DNA of 64,000 nt from Saprospiraceae bacterium (GCA_022448945.1 JAKVCV010000001.1:468792-532791); one strand, 5' to 3'; positions 28,304 through 38,410 are shown, numbered from the stretch's first letter. The notes: a model not told the origin generated them from the sequence alone. A program made the numbers and translations.

Positions 28304-28975
28304 ATGAAAAAGTACTTTTTTGATTTGTTTATTATTGCAACTTGTTTTTTCTTTTCTTTTTTTTTAACGTATGAGCATAATACTTTAGAAAACAGAAAAG
28401 AGACTTATAAAGTCCTTATGGCAATTCAGAGAGATTTAAAAATGGATACGACAGCCTATAATCGTATTCTTTCTAGATTGGAGAAAGTAGAACAAATTTT
28501 ATTAGAAGCGCTAAATGGGGAAATTGGTATTAAAGATTATGATAAATTTCATGATTTATTAACTGCATTGAGAGCTTACCATGGGGTAAATATACAGAAA
28601 TATGGATATAATTATTTAAAGGAAGATACTCGAAGTCTCGTTTTCTTAACAGGTACTTTGCCACATAGAATTGGTTTTTATCATCATTCTAGTACTGAAG
28701 GTAATTTTGCTGAATTTAATCAGGATTACTATGATATTTGTTTTGAGAATCACAAACAATTATTTTCAATTTTTCCAAAGTATTTACATCCAGATTCCAC
28801 AATTTCTGTTCAGGCTATTAATAATGGAGCTCGAGTTTTTTTGGAAAGTGATTATTGGATGGGTAGGGTTGCACTTACACATAGGCAGGTTATAGCCTAT
28901 AATATTCCTCTAAATCGCTTAAATAAAAAATTGGCTATTGATTTATTAAATTTAATAGAAAAGGAATTATATTAA
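28304..28975 (+). CDS. Single-pass membrane protein, DUF6090-like
   Basis: A 223-residue protein with an N-terminal transmembrane helix (about residues 5-21) followed by HNTLENRKETYKVLMAIQRDL, a topology and charged-helix pattern reminiscent of DUF6090 proteins of Bacteroidota. The extracytoplasmic domain is helical (RLEKVEQILLEAL) and ends in NRLNKKLAIDLLNLIEKEL. Function unknown. It lies 29 bp before the next gene and 52 bp after the preceding small exported protein. Confidence 0.7.
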   Translation: MKKYFFDLFIIATCFFFSFFLTYEHNTLENRKETYKVLMAIQRDLKMDTTAYNRILSRLEKVEQILLEALNGEIGIKDYDKFHDLLTALRAYHGVNIQKYGYNYLKEDTRSLVFLTGTLPHRIGFYHHSSTEGNFAEFNQDYYDICFENHKQLFSIFPKYLHPDSTISVQAINNGARVFLESDYWMGRVALTHRQVIAYNIPLNRLNKKLAIDLLNLIEKELY

Positions 28976-29004
28976 TTGATGTTTACATAAGTGAATGTAT
29001 AAAT

Positions 29005-29544
29005 ATGGATAGAAGTAACAATATTCCTGATTTGCTAGAAGTTTGGGATAAGTTAAATACATATAGTTCATCAAATCATCTTCAGAGTTTTTTGAATTTA
29101 TTCAATACTTTTAAAAATCAAAGTTTAAAGACTATAATAATTTCATTAAATGAGGAACTAGAAGAACTTTTAATTCACTTGCCCTCAGAATATATTTTAT
29201 TGTTGGTTGATTTGGCAAAAACTAAGAACAATATCTTAAAATATAGGTTAAGAGTACTTAGTTCTTTGGCTACAGCAATAGTTTTATTACAAGTCTATTT
29301 TAAAATTAATTTTTTGGAAATTGAATGGCTTATTCTTGATTCGGGGATCGGCCTTATTGGCTTTGTTTTTAATCTGTCCCTTTTATTAATTGCAGTTCCA
29401 TCGATCATGTTCTATGTTTTTTTTCATCTCAAAAACTTGTCTTTGATTAATTATCTTGAAGCTACTGCTGCTATTAGAAAAGCTGAAGAGATACAAATAG
29501 AACAAAATCAAATAGATGACTCTCAGGAAATTGAATCCTGTTGA
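29005..29544 (+). CDS. Membrane protein with two predicted helices
   Basis: Unrecognised 179-residue protein. The first 85 residues are a soluble helical domain (LEVWDKLNTYSSSNHLQSFL, ITLNEELEELLIHLP-like), followed by hydrophobic segments at about 88-105 and 114-147 and a short acidic-Gln tail (EEIQIEQNQIDDSQEIE). Both ends are therefore cytoplasmic if the pair forms a hairpin. It is the last of four consecutive small plus-strand genes before the OstA-like gene, from which it is separated by 257 bp. Confidence 0.68.
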   Translation: MDRSNNIPDLLEVWDKLNTYSSSNHLQSFLNLFNTFKNQSLKTIIISLNEELEELLIHLPSEYILLLVDLAKTKNNILKYRLRVLSSLATAIVLLQVYFKINFLEIEWLILDSGIGLIGFVFNLSLLLIAVPSIMFYVFFHLKNLSLINYLEATAAIRKAEEIQIEQNQIDDSQEIESC

Positions 29545-29801
29545 TTATAATTATAATACCCGTTTGTTGTTTTAAATCCTAAAGATTGTTTTCTCTAAAT
29601 AAGTTTTTAATTTTTTATATAGCAGCATTGGTATCTTTTTACATTGCAATTAAATCAAATAATAATCTGGGAATCGTTAATTCTAAGCTAAAGGTATCCT
29701 AAGTATTAAATTATGCACAAAATTTAATTATTTTTGTAACTGAGTATCATTCTTGATTTTCTTATGAAAAGAAAATTTAATTTTTTTATACCTTTCGCTC
29801 G

Positions 29802-31841
29802 ATGGCATTTAAGAATATTTTGCTCCTGTATTTTATGTGTCTTTTAGGAAATGTTCATTTGATGGCACAATTTCCTGAGACTCCTCCTCTGCAAGATAGT
29901 TTGAAGAATGATAGTTCAAAAATTGATATTCTACATATCAGTACTTTTAAGGAACGCACTACTAATGAAGGAATTTTTAGAGATTTGATAGGAGATGTAC
30001 ATCTTAAGCAAAAAGAAATGCATTTGTGGTGTGATATTGGTTTTATTTTTCCGGGAAAACAAATTGAAGCTTTTGATAATGTACAAATGCTACAGGATGA
30101 TAGTATTCGTGTATTTTCTGATTCTCTTTATTATGATGGCATTAGTCGGTATGCCCAACTTCGCAGTAATGTTGTCCTGAAAGATAGCAGCATGACTCTT
30201 TTTACAGAAAAATTGAATTATGATCTTACTTCACGTATAGCTACTTTTCCTGATGAATCGCTTATAGAAAGTGATTCATCAATTATGGTAAGTAAACAAG
30301 GTACTTATAATGCGAATACAAATATTGCACATTTTGAAGATTCTGTCCGTATAGATAATCCTAATTATATACTTACTGCTGATTCTCTCGAATTTAATAC
30401 TCAAACTGAGATAGCATTTTTTTTGGGCCCTACCAATGTTTATAATGCAGAAAAATTGGTTTATTGTGAAGATGGCTTTTATGATACTCAACGTAATTAT
30501 GCAGAACTCTATAAAAATGCCAGATTTGAAAATTATGAAGAAGGTAAAAGGGAAATAGCTAAGGGGGATACCATTATTTATCATGGCGATAAAGATATTT
30601 ATTATCTTATTGGAAACGCTTTTTATCAAAATGAAGATCAGGAGATATTGGCCGATACTATTTATATAGACAACAAAACTGATGAATATTTTTTTTATGG
30701 TAACCCCCTGTTTAAAAGTCGGGATACGATCCAAAATCAATCTATCAAAGCCAAATTCACTAATTATGATGCTTCTTTAAAAACTATGATTTTTAGGGGG
30801 GATGTATACTTGGCTCAGAATAATCAGATAATTACAACCGATAGCTTAGATTATAATACTGAAACGAAAAATGGATTTGCCCAGGGGCATGTAGTATGGC
30901 TGGATACATCTGCTAATATGCAAATTACCTGCGGGGAAGCATTTTACAATGATAGTACTAAATATTTGTTGGCTCATATAAATCCACTTCTTACTACAGT
31001 AGTTGAAAATGATACTATGTGGCTTCGATCAGATACACTTATTTCAATTCCTGATACTTCAAATATAGATATTCGTAATCTTAAAGCATTTTATGGTGTC
31101 GAGGTCTTTAAATCTAATCTGCAGGTACTCTGTGACTCTATGTATTATAATGGGCAAGATTCTATGTTTCATTTTTATGAAAATCCAATTTTATGGGTCG
31201 ATGGTACTCAATTTACTGCCGACACCATTAATGTTCAGATGAAAAATTCTAAAATACATCGCGTGTTTTTATTTAATAATTCATTTATTGTCAATACCAA
31301 TGAAGATGTTTTTTATAATCAGGTCAAAGGCAGAAATATAGTCACTAAATTTATTGATGGAGAGATTAGTACAATGTCTGTCGATAAGAATGGAGAAACT
31401 GTATATTATGCTTTGGATGATCTGGACCTTTATATGGGGGTAAATGATGTGGATTGTGAAAAGATGTTGATGTTTTTTGTTGACAATAAGGTAAATAGAA
31501 TACGATTTCAGGTAAAACCTTCAGCAGTATTTTACCCTATGAACCAAGTAGATCACACCCTTTTGAAGCTAAATGGTTTTCATTGGTTGGATTCTTTACA
31601 TATTAAAACTAAATATCAGTTTTTAGGTTTGAGTAACCCTATAGATTTAAGCGATACGGTCAAGCGTCCATTAATGATTAAAGATAGTATTAATTTAGGT
31701 CCAAATTCAAATAAATTGAATAGCATAAAGGAGAATGAATTTATAGAAGTAAGTTCAGAAAAACAGCATGAATCGCCTAAAAATAAAACTTTAAAACAAG
31801 ATAAATCTAACTCCATCCGTTTAAGAAAAAAAAATAAATAA
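29802..31841 (+). CDS. OstA-like LPS transport protein
   Basis: A 679-residue exported protein of the OstA/LptA-type fold. A signal peptide (to about residue 22, LMAQ) is followed by tandem beta-jellyroll strands with the recurring pattern xADSLxYNxxTxxAxFxGx (for example TADSLEFNTQTEIAFFLG, TTDSLDYNTETKNGFAQG). The family carries lipopolysaccharide across the periplasm. At 679 residues it is far longer than E. coli LptA (185), fitting the large Bacteroidota OstA-like proteins, and ends in a basic Lys/Arg tail. An ATG at 29764 is out of frame, so 29802 is the start. LptC and LptBFG are not nearby. Confidence 0.85.
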   Translation: MAFKNILLLYFMCLLGNVHLMAQFPETPPLQDSLKNDSSKIDILHISTFKERTTNEGIFRDLIGDVHLKQKEMHLWCDIGFIFPGKQIEAFDNVQMLQDDSIRVFSDSLYYDGISRYAQLRSNVVLKDSSMTLFTEKLNYDLTSRIATFPDESLIESDSSIMVSKQGTYNANTNIAHFEDSVRIDNPNYILTADSLEFNTQTEIAFFLGPTNVYNAEKLVYCEDGFYDTQRNYAELYKNARFENYEEGKREIAKGDTIIYHGDKDIYYLIGNAFYQNEDQEILADTIYIDNKTDEYFFYGNPLFKSRDTIQNQSIKAKFTNYDASLKTMIFRGDVYLAQNNQIITTDSLDYNTETKNGFAQGHVVWLDTSANMQITCGEAFYNDSTKYLLAHINPLLTTVVENDTMWLRSDTLISIPDTSNIDIRNLKAFYGVEVFKSNLQVLCDSMYYNGQDSMFHFYENPILWVDGTQFTADTINVQMKNSKIHRVFLFNNSFIVNTNEDVFYNQVKGRNIVTKFIDGEISTMSVDKNGETVYYALDDLDLYMGVNDVDCEKMLMFFVDNKVNRIRFQVKPSAVFYPMNQVDHTLLKLNGFHWLDSLHIKTKYQFLGLSNPIDLSDTVKRPLMIKDSINLGPNSNKLNSIKENEFIEVSSEKQHESPKNKTLKQDKSNSIRLRKKNK

Positions 31842-31869
31842 GCTACTAATCACCTATTTTTTTAATATT

Positions 31870-32817
31870 TTAGAGTATTGCATGTTCTTTAATATTGGTA
31901 ATTCCCCAGTTATCTTTTTCTTCTTGAGACCATAAGTCTGGGAAGAAAATTCTTTTTTGATATTTAGGGTGCATATATTTTTTCCAATCGCTACCTCCTG
32001 TTGCTTCTGCAGATTCTTCTCCACTATCTAGATATTTACCAGCAGTCTTATAATGTGACATAACCCACTGGATGTTTACGGTATGATCATAATGACGCAT
32101 GGCATTAATTAACTTTTTATTCTCCCGTTCATTTTTGGGTAGAGACTTAAATCTAGTCCATAGATTTAACTTATTATATGTTTTCATAAAAACAATGAAA
32201 TCATCCATATAACGTTCCTCAAAAAGTTTTAGTAGAGTTGATTTTTTTCCAGTTTTATGGTCTTTGCCTGCTGCCTGCCAATAAAGATGGTCAAATGCAT
32301 GAGAAAAAGGAGTATTTCTGTCTATTGTATCTCTAAAGCGAATATCTATCAGGTTAATTAATTCAGTTGAAGCAAATTCGATGCATCTGTATTGAGCACT
32401 TTGAAAGCCACTTGCAGGAGCTAGTGTGTTTCTAAATTTCATATATTGTTCGATATCCATTCCATCTTTCATTATATTAAAAGAGGAAGAAAGCATATCA
32501 AAGTAACGACTTATTCGGTTAAGATGTTTAGCAAAGAATGGAGTTGTTAATTTTTTTTTAAAAGCAACTTGGTCAATTTCTCCAAGTATCATTTTAAACA
32601 AAAGTTCATTAATTTGATGATACATTATAAAGACCAATTCATCTGGCAATGTTGTACGCTGAATTTGTAAATTCAGTAAAGCATCTGTTTGAATATAATC
32701 CCAATATGTAAGTGGTTTAGAATGTAATAAACCTTCTAAGTGTACATTTACATCCTGACCTATATCTTCAAATTTTGTTTTGAGTTTTTCGAATATTTGA
32801 TCTTTTTTTTGATCCAT
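31870..32817 (-). CDS. kynA: Tryptophan 2,3-dioxygenase
   Basis: Haem enzyme that opens the indole ring of tryptophan to N-formylkynurenine. Family blocks are LTYWDYIQTDALLNLQ near the N-terminus, FIMYHQINELLFKMILGE, SGFQSAQYRCIE (substrate pocket, about residue 135) and HTVNIQWVM with EATGGSDW, the haem-histidine and C-terminal substrate loop region. The length of 315 residues fits the bacterial/Bacteroidota branch. It lies 96 bp downstream of the kynurenine 3-monooxygenase gene, so the two form a short catabolic or NAD-precursor unit. Kynurenine formamidase and kynureninase are not in the window. Confidence 0.96.
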   Translation of the reverse strand: MDQKKDQIFEKLKTKFEDIGQDVNVHLEGLLHSKPLTYWDYIQTDALLNLQIQRTTLPDELVFIMYHQINELLFKMILGEIDQVAFKKKLTTPFFAKHLNRISRYFDMLSSSFNIMKDGMDIEQYMKFRNTLAPASGFQSAQYRCIEFASTELINLIDIRFRDTIDRNTPFSHAFDHLYWQAAGKDHKTGKKSTLLKLFEERYMDDFIVFMKTYNKLNLWTRFKSLPKNERENKKLINAMRHYDHTVNIQWVMSHYKTAGKYLDSGEESAEATGGSDWKKYMHPKYQKRIFFPDLWSQEEKDNWGITNIKEHAIL

Positions 32818-32913
32818 CTCTTTTATATTTCTTTGTTTCTATTTGATTATTTTATCAAAGTCTTTTGAAAAATTTATTTTTTATTAAGTATTCATTTTTA
32901 TAGAATTATTAAA

Positions 32914-34278
32914 CTATCCAACATCATATTCTTTTTTTTGAGCATAAATCGAATGTATAAATGTATCTATAGTATCTTGTTCAAAGTGTTTAGCAATATC
33001 ATGCTTTTTCATGATAGATTTTATATATTCTTCTTGTTCTTTGCCCTTTTTAAGTGCTTCTGAATATCTTATGTGGCTAAATGTTACTTGTGAATATAAA
33101 GGTTTGTAAATCTCAGGATAAAGTTCTTCAATTTTTCTTTCAAAACGTTTTTGGAGTAAAAAATTAGGATCACCTACATAGTCTCTCATTACATAATAAT
33201 TATAAATCGATAAATCTTGGATAGCATCACCATCAGGTTTTCTTAGTTTCTGATACTCGTCAAAAATATCTTGCCAGTTTTCATCATGTTTTTGTAATAA
33301 TTCCCACATTACAGAACAATCTTCAAAACCACTATTCATTCCTTGACCATAAAATGGGACGGTTGCATGCGCTGCATCACCCATTAAGGCTGTTTTGCCA
33401 TATGTCCATGGATAGCAGCGAATTATTGCTAAAGAGGAAAGCGGGTGATTTCCCCATGCTTCGGCAATATTAGGCATTAGGTCGTAAAAATCTGGAAATA
33501 CTTTTTTGAAAAAAAGGTCAACTTTAGTTGGGTTATCTAATTTATCAAATGAATACTCATGATTTTTAAAAGGCATAAAAAGTGTACAGGTAAAGGAACC
33601 ATCTTCGTTAGGTAATGCTATTAGCATAAAGCGTCCACGAGGCCAAATATGAAGACTATTATTTGATAGTTTGTATGTTCCATCTTCGTTTGCTGGAAGA
33701 AGAATTTCTCGATATCCATCATCAATATAGCGTTGACTATAATTAAATAGATTTAATTTTTGCATAGAATTATATCTTACACTGGAAAAAGCACCATCTG
33801 CTGCAAAAACAAGATCAGATTTAACTTCTGATTGTTTACCGGTTATAGTATTCTCCAGAAAAACAATTCCATTTTCAAGATCGACATTAATACATTTTTC
33901 ATTATAAAAAATTTCAGCATCACCTACCTTTTCAGCAATATCCATCATTTTACAATTTATACCTGCTCTTGAAACTGAGTATATCGCTTGATTTTCTTGT
34001 CCATATGGCTGATATGTAAGTTCACCAGTAATACTATGCATAGTTCTTCCAAACATAGGTATGGCTATGGTTGCGATCTCTTTCTCAATGCCAACAGTCT
34101 TAAAGGCTTTCCAACCTCTATCAGAAAGAGCTAGGTTGATCGATTTTCCTGCAGAAATATCTGTTTGCCGTAAATCAGAACGCCTTTCAAATATTTTTAC
34201 TTTGTAGCCAGCCTTTGATAGGTAAACAGCCCAAAGTGAGCCTACCAATCCTGCTCCTATAATTGATGCGCTTTTCAT
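32914..34278 (-). CDS. kmo: Kynurenine 3-monooxygenase
   Basis: FAD- and NADPH-dependent hydroxylase converting kynurenine to 3-hydroxykynurenine. The FAD-binding Rossmann motif GAGLVGSLWAVYL begins at residue 8, GKSINLALSDRGW is the family-specific block near residue 45, and GDAAHATVPFYGQGMNSGFED near residue 305 completes the FAD/active site. A C-terminal region that anchors the eukaryotic enzyme is not hydrophobic here, so the bacterial protein is soluble, as in Cytophaga and Pseudomonas. Length is 454. It precedes tdo in the same direction and divides from the next upstream gene by a 610 bp divergent spacer. Confidence 0.96.
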   Translation of the reverse strand: MKSASIIGAGLVGSLWAVYLSKAGYKVKIFERRSDLRQTDISAGKSINLALSDRGWKAFKTVGIEKEIATIAIPMFGRTMHSITGELTYQPYGQENQAIYSVSRAGINCKMMDIAEKVGDAEIFYNEKCINVDLENGIVFLENTITGKQSEVKSDLVFAADGAFSSVRYNSMQKLNLFNYSQRYIDDGYREILLPANEDGTYKLSNNSLHIWPRGRFMLIALPNEDGSFTCTLFMPFKNHEYSFDKLDNPTKVDLFFKKVFPDFYDLMPNIAEAWGNHPLSSLAIIRCYPWTYGKTALMGDAAHATVPFYGQGMNSGFEDCSVMWELLQKHDENWQDIFDEYQKLRKPDGDAIQDLSIYNYYVMRDYVGDPNFLLQKRFERKIEELYPEIYKPLYSQVTFSHIRYSEALKKGKEQEEYIKSIMKKHDIAKHFEQDTIDTFIHSIYAQKKEYDVG

Positions 34279-34888
34279 TCTTTGTTGTCTTTAGGTAAAA
34301 AAATCAACTTAAAATTTAAATATTAAATAGTTTAGGTTTTAAAAAAGAAGGAAAATTGTCTGATGTTTTAAAAGTGTATTAATATTCTCCTTGTTTTGAA
34401 TTTATAATTCAATTAATAAAAATTATTATAAGTTACTTTATTCTATAAATACCTTTTTTGTTTAAAAAAATCGTATAACTATTTGATTGTTAATATATAA
34501 TTTGCAGTTTAAGTAGTCTATCTTTTAAGAAAATTAAAGATAGAAAAAGTGCTTAAAAGTCCAATCATTTTCAAGTAATATTTTATGATAAGTATTTTTA
34601 ATAAATAATAATCCCAAACGCTAATGATTTATTGAAAGTTGTCGATCTATTCTGTTATCCTTAACTATTTTCTATTGCTGTATAACTTGAAACATTTTTC
34701 TGTTAAAAAAATTATTGATTGACTGTTGTGTATTAAATAAATCTTAAAGAAATATTCATATCATTGTAATAAGTATATTTAATATTAGTTTTAAACAAGT
34801 TATATAGATTTTGACATTAGGCTATTTCTCCTTAATGAAGTTATCATGGTATGTCTTTTATTTATTTTTTTACACAAAACGATACTTG
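34279..34888. other. Long AT-rich divergent intergenic region
   Basis: This 610 bp stretch separates kmo from the divergent lipoprotein gene and is very AT-rich. A -7-type TATATTTA lies at 34774-34781 without a matching -33 element. I see no open frame of convincing composition, no RNA-like hairpin and no repeats; it may hold promoters or a small RNA that cannot be recognised by eye. Confidence 0.55.
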
Positions 34889-35404
34889 ATGAAAAAAGCA
34901 GCATTTTTATTCACTATAATTAGTATTTTATTCTTACTTACAGGCTGTCCTTATGAATCCGATTATTCTATTGATGATCAACCTAATACCCCTGTGGATT
35001 CAACCTTGTTGGGTGCCTGGATGGGAGTTGATTTCCCTCAAATAGGTGATGAGTTTATTTATAAGGTATTTGTATTCAATCAAAATGAATATCTGGTAGA
35101 AGTTATTGATAATAAAAATAAAGAGAGTGAACGTGAATTTTATCGTGCTTTTATTTCTAATATAAAAGGAACAAGAATTATTAACCTACAGTTGATTAGT
35201 GGTAATTATGACTTTATTTTTCTTAAATATCGATTGGAAGAGGGGATTTTATATATGTCTTGGTTAAATGATCTTTACTTCAAGGATCAAAAAGTTAATG
35301 CTTCGGACGATATACAAAAGTTGATTGAGGTTAATGCAGATAAGGTAGATCTGTTTGATATTGAAAATCAAATTAAGCTTTTCAGGTTTATTGAGGATAA
35401 GTAA
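34889..35404 (+). CDS. Lipoprotein of unknown function
   Basis: A 171-residue lipoprotein with signal MKKAAFLFTIISILFLLTGC (lipobox LTGC, Cys20). An upstream TTG would add 26 residues, but the ATG at 34889 gives a proper lipoprotein signal and was preferred. The mature part is acidic and beta-rich (LLGAWMGVDFP near residue 45, EGILYMSWLNDLYF near 130), with a lipocalin-like flavour, and ends in a helical IQKLIEVNADKVDLFDIENQ segment. Function unknown. The msrA gene follows after 102 bp. Confidence 0.7.
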   Translation: MKKAAFLFTIISILFLLTGCPYESDYSIDDQPNTPVDSTLLGAWMGVDFPQIGDEFIYKVFVFNQNEYLVEVIDNKNKESEREFYRAFISNIKGTRIINLQLISGNYDFIFLKYRLEEGILYMSWLNDLYFKDQKVNASDDIQKLIEVNADKVDLFDIENQIKLFRFIEDK

Positions 35405-35506
35405 TTTATTTTTTTAAAATATCATCATGAACTAATCTTTTAAACAAAAAGAATAAGCTTTTGTTGTATTGGTGAAAACAATTTTATTTACTCTATACCT
35501 GGTTTT

Positions 35507-36184
35507 ATGATTATGATGTATCACGTCTCATCTTTAGTCTTTTTTATTTTATTATTTGCCTGTGGCCCAGATTCTGTTAATAGTATTATTTTGGCAGATT
35601 CCGATTATAAATCTATTATTACAAATGATTATAAAGATCATGACAACTTAAGCAAAGCTTATTTTGCAAGTGGTTGTTTTTGGTGTGTAGAGGCAATTTT
35701 CGAATCTGTTGAAGGAGTTGATCATGTGATTTCAGGATATTCGGGAGGTAGTGAACAAAATCCTACATATAATCAAGTTGGTTATGGAAGAACCTCTCAT
35801 GCAGAAGCAGTTGAAGTTCATTATGATTCCACAGTGATTTCATACCATACTTTACTTAAAGTCTATTATGGTTCTCATGATCCGACTACAATCAATGGCC
35901 AGCAACCTGATTTTGGTCGTCAATATAGGTCTATTATTTTTTATCAAAATGATGAAGAAAGAAAACAGGCAGAAGAATTTAAACAAAAACTAAATAAATC
36001 TGGGAATTACAGTCAACCAATTGTTACAGAGATTGTCAAATTCAAAAAATTTTGGAAAGCAGAAGATTATCACCAGAACTTTGAAAGACTTAATCCTAAT
36101 AATTCTTATGTTAGAAAAGTATCAATTCCAAGGTTGAATAGATTTAAGGAAAAATTTCCCCATTTGTTGAAAAAGGACCATTGA
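35507..36184 (+). CDS. msrA: Peptide-methionine (S)-S-oxide reductase, lipoprotein form
   Basis: Reduces oxidised methionine residues. The catalytic cysteine is Cys57 in GCFWCVEAIFESVEGV, followed by GYSGGSEQNPTYNQV, SHAEAVEVHYD and DFGRQYRSIIFY, all typical of MsrA. The N-terminal MIMMYHVSSLVFFILLFACG carries a lipobox (FAC), so this copy is probably anchored in the envelope and repairs exported proteins. Length (225) is that of the single-domain enzyme plus the signal; no MsrB domain is fused. The preceding gene is another lipoprotein. Confidence 0.95.
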   Translation: MIMMYHVSSLVFFILLFACGPDSVNSIILADSDYKSIITNDYKDHDNLSKAYFASGCFWCVEAIFESVEGVDHVISGYSGGSEQNPTYNQVGYGRTSHAEAVEVHYDSTVISYHTLLKVYYGSHDPTTINGQQPDFGRQYRSIIFYQNDEERKQAEEFKQKLNKSGNYSQPIVTEIVKFKKFWKAEDYHQNFERLNPNNSYVRKVSIPRLNRFKEKFPHLLKKDH

Positions 36185-36415
36185 TTAATCTTTTATAATG
36201 ATCAAGTATTTTATACTTTATTCTTTTTTCTCTGTATGACTATTAAATTATTATTTTGCTAATATTAAAAATAGTTCTACTTTTCCTACCTTTGTTTTTA
36301 ATAGTAAATAAATTAATTGCTTTGAATCTCAATTTTTTTATGCTAATACAATAAGCAAATTTTTAATAGTATTAAATAGTTGATATTTAGTACAATTATC
36401 AAAAAAAATAATGTA

Positions 36416-36655
36416 ATGGAAGATAATAATGAATCAAAAAAAAATATAAATACAGAAGAATTTCTTGAAATACTTAAAAAACAAAGATTACAATTAAGAA
36501 TCTTGATTAAAGAAATTATAGAAGAAACAATTGGTCGAGAATTAAAAATTGAAGATGATTTGTCTGGGATTTTAAAAAGCTTACCTAAGGATCAGCAGGA
36601 ATCAGTTATTAGCAAATTAACATTAGCACAAACTTTCCCAGAGAATAAAGAGTAA
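36416..36655 (+). CDS. Small acidic/basic helical protein
   Basis: A 79-residue protein of unknown role. The start at ATG 36416 is preferred over a TTG at 36380, which would add a hydrophobic stretch unlike the rest. The sequence is a charged helix pair (EEFLEILKKQRLQLRILIKEI, LSGILKSLPKDQQESVISKL) with no signal or membrane helix. It sits alone between msrA and the convergent gamma-glutamyltransferase. Codon use resembles its neighbours, so it is likely a real gene, with modest confidence. Confidence 0.55.
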   Translation: MEDNNESKKNINTEEFLEILKKQRLQLRILIKEIIEETIGRELKIEDDLSGILKSLPKDQQESVISKLTLAQTFPENKE

Positions 36656-36706
36656 ATGAGATTATCCTATACCCAATTCGTTTTGTGTAATTAATAAGAA
36701 ATATAT

Positions 36707-38410
36707 TTATAATCCATTTGCAGAATCATCACCTCTGATATCTCCAATTCCCTCAAGTTTTCCATTTGGTAAACGTATAATTGCTTCTACCTGTCCAATC
36801 TCATCTCTGCTTTTTGGATAATGACCTAATGATATTAACTCTTCTAGTAATTCATTGTCAAATGCTCCTTCTTCATAAAATAAAGTATTGGGTTTCCACT
36901 GAAAATGAAAACGAGGTTTGTGAACCGCATCTTTAAGAGGCATATTGAATTCTATCACATTAGTAATTACCTGAAAAACAGTAGTAATAATTTTTGATCC
37001 TCCTGGACTACCTACTGCCATGAAAAATTCATTATTTTTTTCTACAATAGTTGGTGTCATAGAGCTTAACATTCGTTTGTGCGGGGCAATAGAATTGGCT
37101 TCATTCCCCAACAATCCAAATTGATTAGGGCTTCCTGGTTTAGCACTAAAATCATCCATCTCGTTGTTTAAAATAAATCCAGCTCCTTCTACAATTATTT
37201 TGTTTCCAAAGTTGGAATTGATAGTTGTAGTTACAGAAATAACATTACCCTCTTTATCTGCTATGCAATAATGTGTTGTTTCTTCACTTTCTGGAGGGTA
37301 GGGGTTGCCATGAGATATACTATCACTAGAGGTGGCAGTATCTGAATCGTAATTATACATACGTTCATTAGCGTAATTTTGGCTAATTAATTGTTCAATC
37401 GGAACGGGATAGAAATCCATGTCACCTAAATGTTCAGCACGATCTGCATAAGCTCTCCTTGCAGCTTCTGTCATCAAATGGATACTTGCTGGTGATTGAA
37501 AACCCCATTTTCCAATTGGATATTCTTCTATCATATTAAGTAATTCAGCAAGGCAGATTCCACCGCTGGAGGGTGGTGGCATAGAGATAATATTATACGA
37601 TTTGTATGGGAATGTTATAGGTTGACGCCATTCAGCATTGTAATTTTTTAAATCTTCATAAGTCATGATCCCAGCTGATTTATTGATCTCCGCTATAATC
37701 AAATTAGCTGTTTCTCCTTCATAAAATCCTGCTCTACCTTTATCTCTGATAGAGGTCAGTACTGCAGCTAATTCTCTTTGAATCAGAAGATCTCCTTTTA
37801 CCCATAACTCATCTTTTACAAAAGCATTTGGATGAGGGTTGTACTTTGCAAATACATCCATATATTTATTATAAGCAATAACTTCTCTTTTAGTAGCTTT
37901 TACACCATTTTTTGCAAGATTTATTGCAGGTTGTACCAACGTTTTCCAGTTAAGTTTGCCATATTTCTTATGAGCTGTATACATCCCTTCAACAGATCCT
38001 GGCACACCACAGGCTAAATGTCCAAAAATGCTTAATGAGTCAATCGCATTACTGTCTTTATCTAAATACATATTCCTATGGGAGGCAGCAGGAGCTTTTT
38101 CTCTAAAATCTAATGTAATAGGTTTTCCTTCTTTAGGTCTGTATACCATAAAACCACCACCACCAAGGTTACCTGCACGTGGATAAACTACAGCTAAAGC
38201 AAAGTGTACAGCAACCATTGCATCTATAGCATTCCCGCCTTTTTTCAATATCTCAACACCTGCTGATGTCGCTAAAGGATGAGCAGAAACAACCATAGCA
38301 GAGTCACTGATATTTTGTTTTTCTATCTTATATAAAGGAATTTCCTCTACTATTGAATTATTACATGAAACCAAAAACAAATAAGTACTTAAGAAAAAGA
38401 AAATACGCAT
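36707..38410 (-). CDS. ggt: Gamma-glutamyltransferase, lipoprotein
   Basis: Autocatalytic Ntn hydrolase that cleaves glutathione and other gamma-glutamyl compounds. The processing site and nucleophile are at Thr378 in EETTHYCIADKEGNVISVT, the small subunit carries TTINSNFGNKI and GSPGGSKII, and the large subunit has the family block AVYPRAGNLGGGGFMVY. The lipoprotein signal (lipobox LVSC, Cys16) places it in the envelope. Length is 567 residues. It is the third gene of a minus-strand unit after a META-like lipoprotein and thiG, 22 bp behind thiG. Confidence 0.96.
   Translation of the reverse strand: MRIFFFLSTYLFLVSCNNSIVEEIPLYKIEKQNISDSAMVVSAHPLATSAGVEILKKGGNAIDAMVAVHFALAVVYPRAGNLGGGGFMVYRPKEGKPITLDFREKAPAASHRNMYLDKDSNAIDSLSIFGHLACGVPGSVEGMYTAHKKYGKLNWKTLVQPAINLAKNGVKATKREVIAYNKYMDVFAKYNPHPNAFVKDELWVKGDLLIQRELAAVLTSIRDKGRAGFYEGETANLIIAEINKSAGIMTYEDLKNYNAEWRQPITFPYKSYNIISMPPPSSGGICLAELLNMIEEYPIGKWGFQSPASIHLMTEAARRAYADRAEHLGDMDFYPVPIEQLISQNYANERMYNYDSDTATSSDSISHGNPYPPESEETTHYCIADKEGNVISVTTTINSNFGNKIIVEGAGFILNNEMDDFSAKPGSPNQFGLLGNEANSIAPHKRMLSSMTPTIVEKNNEFFMAVGSPGGSKIITTVFQVITNVIEFNMPLKDAVHKPRFHFQWKPNTLFYEEGAFDNELLEELISLGHYPKSRDEIGQVEAIIRLPNGKLEGIGDIRGDDSANGL

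Noticed and set aside
34279-34888. Riboswitch or small RNA gene in the kmo upstream region
   Set aside because: No compact stem-loop set or conserved riboswitch core was seen; the sequence is simply AT-rich.
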